Source: Streptomyces oryzae
GTDB taxonomy: Bacteria > Actinomycetota > Actinomycetes > Streptomycetales > Streptomycetaceae
Direction: 5' to 3'
Assembly: GCF_017676365.1 (NCBI RefSeq)
Contig: NZ_JADKMA010000034.1
Location: 1-44,100 of the forward strand
Length of the DNA stretch: 44,100 nt
Under the pieces are notes generated by a model. It made no database searches. It was not told the DNA's origin and was given only the letters and a program-made list of their open reading frames with translations. The first letter of the stretch is position 1; each line of letters starts with the position of its first letter. Shown piece by piece: positions 8,763 through 17,525 of the stretch. The position numbers and the translations under genes are program-made.

Positions 8763-10981
8763 GACAGCTCTGCCGCAGGGAGCGCAGATAGACCAGGTGG
8801 TACTCCGCGCCTTCGTCAGCGAGGGCGGCCATGGCCCGGTCGATCAGCGGGAGTGCCGCCTGGGTGTCGCCCGCGTCCAGCAGGGTCTCTGCCAGATCGG
8901 TGAGTGTCCGTGCCGTGTTGTACGCCTCGCCGGCCGTCTCGAAGAAGCTCAGCGCCTCGTGCAGCCGTTGCTGTGCATCCGTACGGTGACCGATGCCGCG
9001 CAGCGCCCGGCCCTGATGGCGGGTCAGGAGCGCGCGAGCACGGGGAAGGTCCGCGGCTTCCGCCGATTCCGGGTCGATGTCCGCGTAGCGGTGCATGGCC
9101 TGGGTGAAACAGTCGTACGCCTCGGCGAACCGCCACTGCCGCAGTCGCAGCAGTCCGAGGAATTCGATCGCCGAGGCGTGTCCACGTATGTGACCGGCTG
9201 CTGCTTCCCTGTCGGCAGCGGCGCGAGCTGCCGTCTCCGCCTCTTCGAAGCGGCCCAGTTCGGTCAGGCTGTGGGCGACTTGCGCGTGGAGTGCTCCTGC
9301 GGCACGGGAGCCGGGCAGATGGGTGTCGGCGGTGCGGGCTGCCAGGCGGAGCGCCGGGAGTACTTCGTCATGGCGACCGGCCTTCAGCTGGAGCGGCCAC
9401 ATGGCCTGTCCGAGGAGTACAACAGTGGAGTGGTCCCCGAACTCCTCGGCCGCGTAGAGAGCCTGGACCAGATTGCCCAGTTCGGCGGTCAGCTGTGCCA
9501 CGGCATCCGCCCTCTCGACACCGGGAGCGAGCGGGGCGGAAGCGAGCTCTTCCGGTAGGGACGGGACGCGCCAGCTCTCGGGGAGCGCGGCATGTGCGGC
9601 GCGGAGGGCTTGGTGCAGATACCCCTGGACGACACGGGAGACTGCTGCCGCGCACGTGCCCAGTCCATCTTCGCGGACCGCCAGCGCCTCCGCGTGTGCC
9701 CGGACTGCCGGGCGGTACCGATAGCGGCCGACACCCACATGTTCCAGCAGATGTGCGGCCGTCAGCTCTTCGATGAGCCCGGTGGCTGCTGACTCGTCCG
9801 CACCAGGGGCGTCTTCCGAGCCCTGCGTCTCATTGCCCAGGGCACTCGCCGCCGTGCCGGGAGAGAAGGCAGGCCAGGGCCGCAGGGACATCAGCCGGTA
9901 CAGCCGTGCCGCCTGAGGGCTCAGCAGCCGGTAACCCGCCTCGGCAGCAGCACGAACGGGATCGGTGGCGGAGGAGGAGCCGGGACGCGGATCAGAGCCG
10001 GAACCGGGGCCTGAAGGATCGGGCACGGGCGTCTCCTCACGCAGGGTCGACCCCGGAGGCGCGGCGAGCCGGGGTGCGGCAGCGCGCAGCGCGAAGGGCG
10101 ATCCTCCGCACCGGGTGAGCAGGGCCGGCAGTTCGGCCCGGGCCCCGGTGACCGCCTCCCTGCCCGCCACATCCGTCAGCAGTCGCAACGCATACCGGTC
10201 CGTCAGCGGGCCCACGGCCACCGGCACCGCGTCCAGCCCGGCCAGCGGCCCGTCCGCGACAACCAGCACGAACACACCCGGCGCGGAGGTCAGCAACGGC
10301 TGCACCTGGGCCGCCGAGTGAGCGTGGTCGAGAACGATCAGCAGCCGCTGCTGCGCCACCAGTTGCCGGTAGAGAGCAATGCGTGCGTCCGCGGCCGGAG
10401 GTATCTCCGCCTCGGGTACGCCCAGTTGCCACAGCAGGCTGCGCAGTGCGGAGTTCGCGTCCAATGCGCTTCCGGCTGACGAGCCTTGTAGGTCGACATA
10501 GAGCCGGCCGTCCGGATACCGATGGGCGGAGCGGCACCCCCAGTGCACGGCGAGCGTGCTGGTCCCCATGCCCGGACGGCCGTGCAGCAGCGCGATGCGA
10601 GGCCGCCCGTCCGGGGCGCGGGACGCCTCCCGGTCCAGCTTCTTCAGCGCGTAACCGCGGTCGGTGAAAAAGCGCGGAGACGCGGGGAACGCCGGCCGCA
10701 GGGCATGCCCCCGGGCGATGGCCTGCGCCGACGGCACGGTGCGTGCGAAGGCGCTCCAGGCCCGGGCCCAGCCGCGGGTCCCGCCGCAGACCGTCATGGA
10801 TCTCCCTGGCCACCTCTTCGAGCCCTGCGGGCCCGGACGGTGCGGGCACCTCGCGCCCGGCAATCCGCCGTACCAGCCCACCGGCCGACTCCCATGCCCG
10901 CTTTCCGGCCTCGTTGGCCATCCCGGCCCCGACCGCACTCAGCACTGCCGTGATGGCCGTCAGCGAAACCGGGTCGAGCAT
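8722..10981 (-). CDS. NB-ARC/TPR ATPase with an apparent frameshift
   Basis: Read on the minus strand, the gene begins at an ATG at 10981 (MLDPVSLTAITAVLSAVGAG) after a GGGGG ribosome site. A small N-terminal domain runs to LRRDPRL near 10770. The coding phase then jumps: the continuing protein (WARAWSAFARTVPSAQ, then FFTDRGYALKKLDREAS) is in another frame, as if one base were missing in the GC run at 10761-10776. Downstream come a P-loop (LLHGRPGMGTSTLAVHW), a Walker B-like LLIVLDHAH, further NB-ARC-like sequence and a C-terminal TPR array (GRFEEAETAARAAADREAAA and following helices). Such STAND-type ATPases are signalling or defence switches in actinomycetes. The frameshift may be real or a sequencing error; without it the protein would be about 750 residues. 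Confidence 0.7.
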
Positions 10982-11233
10982 GCGGCCCCCTGCCCCCTGT
11001 GTCTGCGCCATCCACGGCGCGCCCTCCATGGTCCCTGCCCACCTTAGCGGCCGTCCGGGGAGCACCGTTGCGGTGAGTTGGGTGAGAGCATCGGCATCCG
11101 TCCATGCGGGGGACGCGAAAAACGGTACGGGTGGTGCGGGAGGTAAATGCCAACGGGAAGTGGGATCAGCCGGTCGGCAGTTGCCGGCCCGACCGGCACC
11201 GGGCGAACCCACACGGCGTAGCCGCGAGTCGGA

Positions 11234-12190
11234 TCACCGCGCGAAGCGCTGCGTGGCGGCCCGGACCACGGCCAGCGCGTGGTCGGCGCCCAGGCCGTGG
11301 CCCGCTTCGCCGAGGAGGTGCAAGTCCGCGTCCGGCCATACCTGGGCCAGCCGCCAGGCGATGTCCGGTGGGCTGCTGATGTCCAGGCGGCCGTGCACCA
11401 GGACGCCCGGGATTCCGGTCAGCTTTACCGCGTCGCGGATGAGGGCGTCGTCAGGGAGCCATGCCGCGTGGCGCCAGTAGTGGGTGACCAGGCGGGCGAA
11501 GCGCATTCGGAAAACAGGGTCCTGGTACCGGGGATCGGGCCTGTGGCCCGCATGCGTCGCGACATGAGTGTCCTCCCAGCGGCACCACTCCCGCGCGGCA
11601 CGCTCCCGTACGGCCGCGTCGGGGTCGGCCAGCATGCGGGCATATGCGTCCACCAGACTGCCGTCCCGCTCGCCCGCCGGGACGGTGTCGCGGAAGCGGG
11701 TCCATTCCTCGGGGAAGACCCGGCCCATGTCGCGAGTAATCCACTCCACCTCACGGTGCGTCGTGTTCGTGACGCTGAAGAGGATGAGTTCGCTCACCCG
11801 CTCCGGATGCGTCTCCGCGTAGGCGAGACCCAGCGTGGCGCCCCAGGAGCCGCCCAGGACCAGCCACGACTCGATCTCCAAGTGTCGGCGCAGCCGCTCG
11901 ATGTCGCGGAGGAGGTGGTGGGTTGTGTTGGCCTCGAGGCTGGTCGCGGGGTCGGCGGCGTCGGGCGTGCTCCGGCCGCACCCGCGCTGGTCGAAGAGAA
12001 CGATCCGGTACGCGGCGGGATCGAAGAGCCCGCGCCACCACGGCGCGGCCCCCGAGCCCGGTCCGCCGTGCAGCACCACAGCGGGCTTACCGGCGGGGCT
12101 GCCGCAGGTCTCCCAGTGGACGAGGTTGCCGTCTCCGACGTCCAGCATGCCGCGGTCGTACGGATCGATGGGCGGGTGGTCAGCGGGCAT
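11234..12190 (-). CDS. pip: Prolyl aminopeptidase (alpha/beta hydrolase)
   Basis: A 318-residue serine peptidase that removes N-terminal proline from peptides in the cytoplasm. The N-terminus DRGMLDVGDGNLVHWETCG is the family hallmark. HGGPGSG (about residue 41) forms the oxyanion region, DQRGCGRS follows, and the nucleophile serine is in GGSWGATLGL (about residue 109). The acid is in VHGRLDISSPP and the histidine in GEAGHGLG near the C-terminus. Length matches family S33. The ATG at 12190 follows GGGAGG. It is the last intact chromosomal gene before the accessory island. Confidence 0.92.
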   Translation of the reverse strand: MPADHPPIDPYDRGMLDVGDGNLVHWETCGSPAGKPAVVLHGGPGSGAAPWWRGLFDPAAYRIVLFDQRGCGRSTPDAADPATSLEANTTHHLLRDIERLRRHLEIESWLVLGGSWGATLGLAYAETHPERVSELILFSVTNTTHREVEWITRDMGRVFPEEWTRFRDTVPAGERDGSLVDAYARMLADPDAAVRERAAREWCRWEDTHVATHAGHRPDPRYQDPVFRMRFARLVTHYWRHAAWLPDDALIRDAVKLTGIPGVLVHGRLDISSPPDIAWRLAQVWPDADLHLLGEAGHGLGADHALAVVRAATQRFAR

Positions 12191-12429
12191 CGGCGCCTCC
12201 CGGGAAACATTTACAACAGCGCTCTCGGATTGATTGTCCTGGATCGCGCGCCGAGCCCAACTCGCCCTCGTTGGGAGGCTGTAGGCACCCTGCTGCGCCA
12301 CCTCCTTGACACCCTCAACGGCCTCGACAGCGACGTCGCCGAGGACACCTACCAGGGGCGGGGTCTCCCCAACTGCCGCTCCCGCCACTCGCCTTTGGGC
12401 CCGCGTGCTGCGTACAGCGGGGCGCCAGG

Positions 12430-12620
12430 CCACCTCGAGCCCGCCGAGGCGACCGACGTCACGCACACGGCAGCCGACCAGACCCTGGCCCAGATGGCTC
12501 GGGCTGCCGGGACCACCGGCATGCCGGGATGTGCCGCCGCATCGCCCATCAGGACAACGCCGCGTCGAAGTTTCCCGCCGCGCCGTCGGTACAGCGTCAG
12601 CCGGTGGTGAAGGCCGCAGC
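12430..12620 (-). pseudogene. Remnant of an FAD-dependent monooxygenase (tentative)
   Basis: On the minus strand a short stretch reads LRRGVVLMGDAAAHPGMP, which resembles the GD(A)-box that binds FAD in aromatic-ring monooxygenases (VVLMGDAAH...). Beyond it the match continues only by changing phase, with SHLGQGLVGCRVRDVGRL recalling the GQG...L segment that normally follows. No start and no N-terminal Rossmann motif remain. It is most likely an old, frameshifted fragment of about 60 codons. The identification rests on one motif only. Confidence 0.35.
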
Positions 12621-12890
12621 ATCGAGCGTGTTCCTCAGGTAGCCGAGTAGGAGTTGACCGAGAGCGAGCGCCGCCACGCGACCCGGCGCTCCGGCCAGAA
12701 CCTGTTCGGACAGGACGGCGATGGTGTGCGCGAGGTCCCGTTCTTCGTGCCACTCCACCCGCAGCCCTCTCAGCATCCTCCGAGCCCACCAGGTTCGACG
12801 GAGAGCGACGTGCCCGAGCCCAGCAGTACGTGCAGGGCGTGCCGGATCGTCCAGGCTCCCTCGCAGCGGTTACCGCATTTGTCCGCCTCG
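12597..12890 (-). pseudogene. Decayed coding remnant of unknown family
   Basis: A minus-strand reading ends at a TGA at 12597-12599 and, traced upstream, gives a helix-rich C-terminal piece containing WARRMLRGLRVEWHEERD and VLAGAPGRVAALALGQL. Further upstream the plausible protein sequence moves to another frame (ADKCGNRCEGAWTIRHALHV) near 12825, and the first frame meets a stop. It therefore looks like the end of a broken gene. I do not recognise the family. Confidence 0.35.
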
Positions 12891-13217
12891 ACACACAGCG
12901 CCGGTGCCACCGTCTCCCCTGCCCTCCGGCTCGGCCAGACGGGGCCGCGCGCGGACGCTTACGGCATGCATTCGAGGCGGGCGGAAGACCGCTGGGAGCC
13001 TCTCATTGAGAAGGCTGGCGACGACCGTCCTACGGAGCTGCACGGCGTCCCCGGCCAGGAAAGCCGTCAACGTTGTACGCACATTGACGAGTTCCCCCTT
13101 CCACCGCTATGGCTGACAGACGGGAACCTGCTGTCAGTCACGGCACGCTCACCCGGCAACCGGGGCGCTCACAGTTCGTGCGGCCGGATTCCCGCTGCAG
13201 TCCCGCCGAAACGGCTC
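12891..13217. other. Stretch without a convincing gene
   Basis: A minus-strand reading of 70 codons at 12870-13082 starts MRTTLTAFLAGDAVQLRRTV and may be another fragment of decayed sequence, but no family is recognised and no ribosome site is evident. The rest up to the left end of the IS element shows nothing assignable. Confidence 0.3.
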
Positions 13218-13284
13218 ACTGGGCCGTTTTCAACCTGTTCGCTTGGCTGGTGCGACGATGGGTGTCCTGGTGTTGGGAAGTGGT

Positions 13285-13340
13285 GAAGCTCCTGGTAGAA
13301 GGATCGTCGACCAAGATCAACCCGCACCACCAGGAGCTTC
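13285..13340 (+). repeat. Inverted repeat just before the transposase start
   Basis: GAAGCTCCTGGT (13285-13296) is the exact reverse complement of ACCAGGAGCTTC (13329-13340). The right arm ends two bases before the GTG start at 13343, so a hairpin in mRNA would cover the ribosome-binding region. This suggests translational control or protection against read-through. Confidence 0.55.
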
Positions 13341-13342
13341 GT

Positions 13343-14104
13343 GTGCTGGTTTACCCGTCGGCGATCGATCTGTCCGGCCAGAGCTTGCGCTTCCTCGCCC
13401 AGCACCTCACCCACCGGCGGCGCGAGCTGGGCACCCGCTGGCGCAAACTTCCCACCGGACGGCAGGCGTTGCTCGCCCTGACCCACCTGCGCTGCGGCGA
13501 CACCTACTGCCCAGCTCGCCGCCGGCTTCGGGGTCGGTGTCGCCACCGTCTACCGCTACATACACGAGGCGATCACCGTCCTGGCCGCCGTCGCTCCCAC
13601 CCTGGAGCAGGCTGTAACGGCCGCCTCCGCCAAGGCGTTCGTCATCCTCGACGGCACGCTGCTGCCCATCGACCGGATCGCCGCCGACCGCCCGTTCTAC
13701 TCCGGCAAACACAAGAAGCACGGCATGAACGTGCAGGTGATCACCGACCCCTTCGGACGCCTTATCTGGGCCTCGCCCGCTCTACCCGGCGCCACCCACG
13801 ACATCACCGCCGCCCACACCCACCACGTCATCGACGCTCCGGCCGAGGCGGGCATCAAGTGCTTTGCGGACAAGGGATATCAGGGTGCGGGAGGCACCGT
13901 GGTCGTTCCTTTCCGCGGCAATCACGGGAACCTGTCCGCCGGCAAGCAAGCGGTCAACATCGCCCATGCGAAGATCCGCGCCGTGGGCGAGCAGGCAATG
14001 GCCACGCTCAAGGGCTGGCGCCTGCTGCGCAAGCTGCGCTGCAGCACCACCAGGTCACCGACATCGTCAAGGCCGCCCTCGCCCTCCACCTCGCGTCAGC
14101 GTGA
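13343..14104 (+). pseudogene. IS5-family DDE transposase with two compensating frameshifts
   Basis: The N-terminal part (VLVYPSAIDLSGQSLRFL, HLRCGDTY) is in one phase up to 13507. An extra T at about 13508 then moves the protein to the next phase, where GFGVGVATVYRYIHEAI, FVILDGTLLPIDRIA (first catalytic Asp), HGMNVQVI, FADKGYQGAGG (second Asp) and AKIRAVGEQAMATLKGWRLLRKLRC (catalytic Glu) are all clear. Near 14052 one base is missing, and the end VTDIVKAALALHLASA returns to the first phase and stops at 14104. All three catalytic residues remain, but no single frame encodes the whole enzyme. The insertion site is not a recognisable slippery heptamer, so this is probably a dead copy. Confidence 0.8.
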
Positions 14105-14123
14105 GGCGGGAACGGCTCAGTAA

Positions 14124-14834
14124 TTACCGTGCGCGGTGTACAGCGGACACCACATCTGGTCGAGTCCGGAGCGGCCGCAGCGCTGCCACCCCTTCCTCGA
14201 GTCCGGCCTTCATGGCGAAGTCGAACCGATCCACCTCCAAACACAACCCCACATCGGCGGGGTGAGCACCGCGGCGTCGCCCGCCGCGCAGGTCATCCGC
14301 GGCTGGGGAGGTGCGGGCGCGGTGCAGATAGGGGCCGGGGTCGAGACGATCCCCGGCCAGGAGCCGGTCCAGGTACTCGGCGCAGGCCAGATCCTCGGCG
14401 GCACGGCCGTCCTCGCCGGTGGCCACGAACGTCACCGAGTCGGCGCCCGCATCCGCCAGGGCCCGGCCCGTCGCGCCGGCCACGACGAAACTGGCGCACA
14501 GCGCCAATTTCGCCTCGATGACCGCCAGGGCACCAACCGTTCCCGCAGTGGTCTTTTGAATGACGGTGCGGCCGGCCAAGTCGGCCTCCTGGATCAGGCC
14601 AGGGGAGTTGACCAGGTCGAACCCGCTGACCAGTGCCCCGTCCTTGAGCGCAAGCCAGCCCGGGTGACAAGCCTTGATCGCCAGTGCCTCGTCCTCGTCG
14701 GCAGCGAGAACGATCTTGTCTGCCCCGCGGTGGAAAGCCCATGCGGCGGTGGTGAACGCCCGCATCACATCGATCACAACGGCCACCTGTTCGGTGCCGT
14801 CCACCTCAGGTATTCCGACTACTCGCGAGTCCAT
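14124..14834 (-). CDS. ComB-like 2-phosphosulfolactate phosphatase family protein
   Basis: A 236-residue protein of the ComB family. [22 protein letters not shown] is the conserved opening (V-DVLRA-TT in the family), followed by [25 protein letters not shown] and [22 protein letters not shown], and [12 protein letters not shown] ends the fold. In methanogens the enzyme acts in coenzyme M synthesis; actinomycete members have no proven substrate. The ATG at 14834 is preferred over a TTG at 14870. The stop lies 3 bases from the right end of the IS element, so the last dozen residues may be IS-derived, although all family blocks are present. Confidence 0.8.
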   Translation of the reverse strand: MDSRVVGIPEVDGTEQVAVVIDVMRAFTTAAWAFHRGADKIVLAADEDEALAIKACHPGWLALKDGALVSGFDLVNSPGLIQEADLAGRTVIQKTTAGTVGALAVIEAKLALCASFVVAGATGRALADAGADSVTFVATGEDGRAAEDLACAEYLDRLLAGDRLDPGPYLHRARTSPAADDLRGGRRRGAHPADVGLCLEVDRFDFAMKAGLEEGVAALRPLRTRPDVVSAVHRAR

Positions 14835-14993
14835 GCCGGGATGGTCGCAGCCCGCTGAAGCGGTCCACAAGACACGTTGACGATCTTTCGGCGACTCAGG
14901 ATCTGCTGGGCGGCTACCTCGCGGGCACGCGCTCGCGGGCCAGCGGCTCGTCGCCTGTGGTCTGACCTAGACCGTCAGCAAGTTGGAAAGAAC

Positions 14994-15275
14994 TCAATGC
15001 TTGACACCGTGTAGTTGCAAAACGAAAACGTCATGAGTGTCTACATGTGGTGTGAATCCTTGTCCGCGCTGTGGTGTGAGGTACAGATTTACGCCAACCT
15101 GATGATGAAGAGCACCTTCAAGGTTGCGGCTGAGATCTGCAATGACTGCGGACTTGTGATGAACTCCATTGATGACGACGGAGTACCCCTCTTGGTATGC
15201 GCGATAAATGGCCTGAATGCCTGGAGTCCCATTGCCGTGCAGCTGGGCTTCCAGCTCAGAGGAGCCACCCGCCAC
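14994..15275 (-). pseudogene. Fragment of a JmjC/cupin-like hydroxylase
   Basis: On the minus strand a 93-codon stretch contains VNLYLTPQRGQGFTPHVDTH followed by DVFVLQLHGVKH and then a stop. This matches the iron-binding HxD core of Cupin_4/JmjC-type 2-oxoglutarate oxygenases (Y-TP-G-GF-PHYD-HDVFVLQ--G-K-W). The upstream part (IQAIYRAYQEGYSVVINGV) fits the region before the core. The second iron ligand and the whole C-terminal half are missing, and no proper start is present. GC content is noticeably lower than in neighbouring genes, suggesting foreign origin. It is a truncated remnant. Confidence 0.65.
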
Positions 15276-15280
15276 CGGCG

Positions 15281-15644
15281 GAATGCGTCATCCTGGACGG
15301 CACCTTGAGCCCCCACCGACCGCGTCGGCGCCGGCGAGCCCCGTGCTGTTCGATGAAGCACCGCCTCCACTGGATGAACGTCCAGCCTCTGGCCGCCCCG
15401 GACGGCACCCCGCTGTGGTTCTCACGGCCGCATCTCCCGCAGGGGCATCGAGCCCTCTCAACGGCCGGGTCTCCGTCATGGGATCGTTGAACCGACAGTG
15501 GCGTGGCCGGGGTGCCGCCGCCTACACGGTCGGAACGAACGGAAGGCAGAACAGTTCCGCACCTTCGCCGGAATGGCCGCCGCCCTGAGCTGCTATCGCA
15601 GGCTTGCGAAGGCCATCAGACTCGACGTGATCCGCAAGGTATGA
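15281..15644 (+). pseudogene. Degenerate IS transposase remnant
   Basis: ECVILDGTLSPHRPR (from 15281) followed by LHWMNVQPLAAPDGTPLWFS resembles the ILDGT...HGMNVQVIAAPDG segment around the first catalytic Asp of IS5/DDE_4 transposases. The C-terminal piece FAGMAAALSCYRRLAKAIR, ending at a TGA at 15642, is in another frame. The middle part with the second Asp and the Glu is not recognisable. No terminal repeats were found. Confidence 0.6.
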
Positions 15645-15670
15645 CCAACCGCGCCCATCGGCGGACGGGA

Positions 15671-16033
15671 TTACCGTTGCGCATCGGCTTGTGCACGGGC
15701 GCGTTCGATGTCGGGGACGTGGCTCTCGGCCCATTCCCGGACGGCACGTAGGGGTATCAGCAGTGACCGCCCAAGGTCGGTGAGGGCGTACTCGACATGC
15801 GGGGGATTTGCGGGAACCTCCGTGCGAGAGATCAGACCGTCGTACTCCATGGCGCGAAGCGTCTCGGTGAGCGCCTTCGGTGTGATACCCCGGATGTGCG
15901 CCTTGAGCTCGGTGAATCGCATCGGCCTGTTGTCCAGCGCGTTGACGATGAACACCGTCCAGCGCGCCCCGATCCGGTGCAGAACGGTGCGACTCGGACA
16001 AGTCGCGGCCATGACGTTGTAGGCGTTACCCAT
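15671..16033 (-). CDS. HxlR-family transcriptional regulator
   Basis: A 120-residue winged-helix regulator. CPSRTVLHRIGARWTVFIVNAL begins the domain (the family Cys is present), followed by RFTELKAHIRGITPKALTETLR (recognition helix region) and the wing GLISRTEVPANPPHVEYALTDLG. HxlR proteins bind as dimers and often sense reactive aldehydes or electrophiles. It is divergent from the MFS gene across 56 bases containing a perfect palindrome, so it probably controls that exporter and itself. Confidence 0.9.
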   Translation of the reverse strand: MGNAYNVMAATCPSRTVLHRIGARWTVFIVNALDNRPMRFTELKAHIRGITPKALTETLRAMEYDGLISRTEVPANPPHVEYALTDLGRSLLIPLRAVREWAESHVPDIERARAQADAQR

Positions 16034-16056
16034 GCACGGCTCCCAGTAGCGTTGTA

Positions 16057-16068
16057 GATACCGGTATC
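16057..16068. promoter_or_regulatory. Candidate HxlR operator
   Basis: GATACCGGTATC is a perfect 12-base palindrome in the 56-base gap between the divergent HxlR and MFS genes. It lies inside a wider imperfect TAGAT...ATCTA symmetry (about 16056-16076). Confidence 0.5.
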
Positions 16069-16089
16069 GAATCTATACCGTCCGAGGTC

Positions 16090-17316
16090 GTGACTATTCC
16101 CGATTGCACCGTCCGTTCCTCGGCAGCTCGGCACCGCCGCCTCGTCACAGCGATCACCATCGACTCGATCGGTACCGGTGTCTTCGTCCCGGTTTCGATG
16201 CTGTACTTCCTGGCCACGACGTCACTGACGCTGGTGCAGGTGGGCGCGGCACTGACAACGGCCGGGCTGCTGGCGCTCCCAGCGGGTCCTCTGGTCGGAG
16301 GACTGGTCGACCGGTACGGCGCCAAGCCGGTACTACAGGCGGCAAACCTGGCCCAGGCGCTCGGCTTCGCCGGGTATCTCGTCGTGGGCCAGACATGGCA
16401 GATCGCCGTCTGTGCCTGGTTGAACAGTGCCGGACGGGCGGTGTTCTTCAGCTGCTACGGCGTGACCGTCACGGCGCTGGCCGCGCCCGGCCAGCGCGAG
16501 CGCTGGTTCGCTCTTCTGGGGGCGGTACGCAACCTCGGCTACGCACTCGGCGGCCTCCTCACCGCCGTCGCCGTCAGTTTCAGTACTCACAGCGCCTACA
16601 CCGCGATCGTGGTCGTCAATGCCTTGTCCTATCTCACGGCCTTCGTTCTGATGCGGGCCGTGCCGAACAGCCGTCCCGAGGTCGGCCAGGACGCTGCTGG
16701 AGGCTGGGGGCGCGTACTCCGGGACCTGCGGTTCCTGGCAGTGGTCGCGCATCAACTGTGCTTCGCGGTCTCCTTGTTCGCCCTCAACATCGCGATACCG
16801 GTCTATGCCGTGGACGTGCTGGGACTGCCTGGCTGGACTGCCGGCGCCGTCTTCACACTCAACACCCTGATGGTCGGCTTTGCCCAAGGCGCCATCGTCG
16901 GGTGGCTCAACGGGCGGATCCGCAGCCGCGTCCTCGTCGCCGGACACGCCTGCTTTGCGGTCGGCTACCTCCTGTTCCTCGCCGCCGACCGCGTGGCTGC
17001 GCTCGCCCTGGCGGTCGGCGTCGTGCTGCTCGGCGCAATCAGCTACACCTTCGGTGAAATCGTCGGCGGCCCTATCACGTCGACTGTCGCCGCGGAGAGC
17101 GCCCCAGACGCTCTCCGCGGCCGGTACTTGGCCCTCAACCAGCTCGCCGTAAGTGTCGCAGGAGCGGTCGCTCCCGCCGCCCTCTCCGGATTGCTGTCCA
17201 CGCGGGCAGCCGCGATCTGGCTGACCCTGATCGGCGTCAGCGTCCTCGCAGCTACGCTCGCCACCACGATCGGCAAAGTGATGCCAGCGGCGCAGAGCCG
17301 AATCGGCGGTGTCTAG
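16090..17316 (+). CDS. MFS transporter
   Basis: A 408-residue major facilitator with about 12 membrane segments. The segment GGLVDRYGAKPVLQAANLAQA (about residues 70-90) is the motif A loop between helices 2 and 3 (G---DR-G-K). The N-terminal half carries SIGTGVFVPVSMLYFL, and the two halves are separated near residues 195-215 (NSRPEVGQDAAGGWGR). The type resembles drug-efflux MFS proteins of the MdtH/DHA1 kind. The start is a GTG at 16090 directly next to the candidate operator. With the divergent HxlR regulator it forms a small inducible efflux unit. The substrate is unknown. Confidence 0.85.
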   Translation: MTIPDCTVRSSAARHRRLVTAITIDSIGTGVFVPVSMLYFLATTSLTLVQVGAALTTAGLLALPAGPLVGGLVDRYGAKPVLQAANLAQALGFAGYLVVGQTWQIAVCAWLNSAGRAVFFSCYGVTVTALAAPGQRERWFALLGAVRNLGYALGGLLTAVAVSFSTHSAYTAIVVVNALSYLTAFVLMRAVPNSRPEVGQDAAGGWGRVLRDLRFLAVVAHQLCFAVSLFALNIAIPVYAVDVLGLPGWTAGAVFTLNTLMVGFAQGAIVGWLNGRIRSRVLVAGHACFAVGYLLFLAADRVAALALAVGVVLLGAISYTFGEIVGGPITSTVAAESAPDALRGRYLALNQLAVSVAGAVAPAALSGLLSTRAAAIWLTLIGVSVLAATLATTIGKVMPAAQSRIGGV

Positions 17317-17469
17317 TGCCGTAGGTTCACCGGACTGACGGTTATGGCGGTTGGATGAAGCTCCCATGCTGGCAAACGCGAGGCGGCACCGCAGCTATCG
17401 GGCAGGCAGCAGGAATACGCCCTCACAGCCTGAACGGGGGATTCGGGATACCTTCAGAGGGACCGCACC

Positions 17470-17487
17470 CTAAGGGCTGTCCCGTAA
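17470..17487 (+). repeat. Left terminal inverted repeat
   Basis: CTAAGGGCTGTCCCGTAA, identical to the reverse complement of 18973-18990. It lies 38 bases from the transposase stop codon. Confidence 0.85.
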
Positions 17488-17525
17488 ATGATCTACGGTG
17501 TTCTGGTTGTCCAGTCCGTTTCTCG

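Larger units (their letters stand above)
13218..14121 (+). mobile_element. IS5-like insertion sequence with a broken transposase
   Basis: The left end ACTGGGCCGTTTTCAACC (13218-13235) and the right end, read inward from 14121 as ACTGAGCCGTTCCCGCC, form imperfect inverted repeats that agree at most of the first 14 positions. They enclose one transposase gene, giving an element of about 0.9 kb. AACGGCTCA occurs just outside or at the left end (13210-13218) and again at the right end (14111-14119). The right end touches the stop codon of the neighbouring ComB-like gene. Confidence 0.6.

Noticed and set aside
13500..13515. Programmed frameshift for the IS transposase at the break point
   Set aside because: The local sequence ACCTACTGCCC has no slippery heptamer, and a second compensating error occurs later, so decay is more likely.
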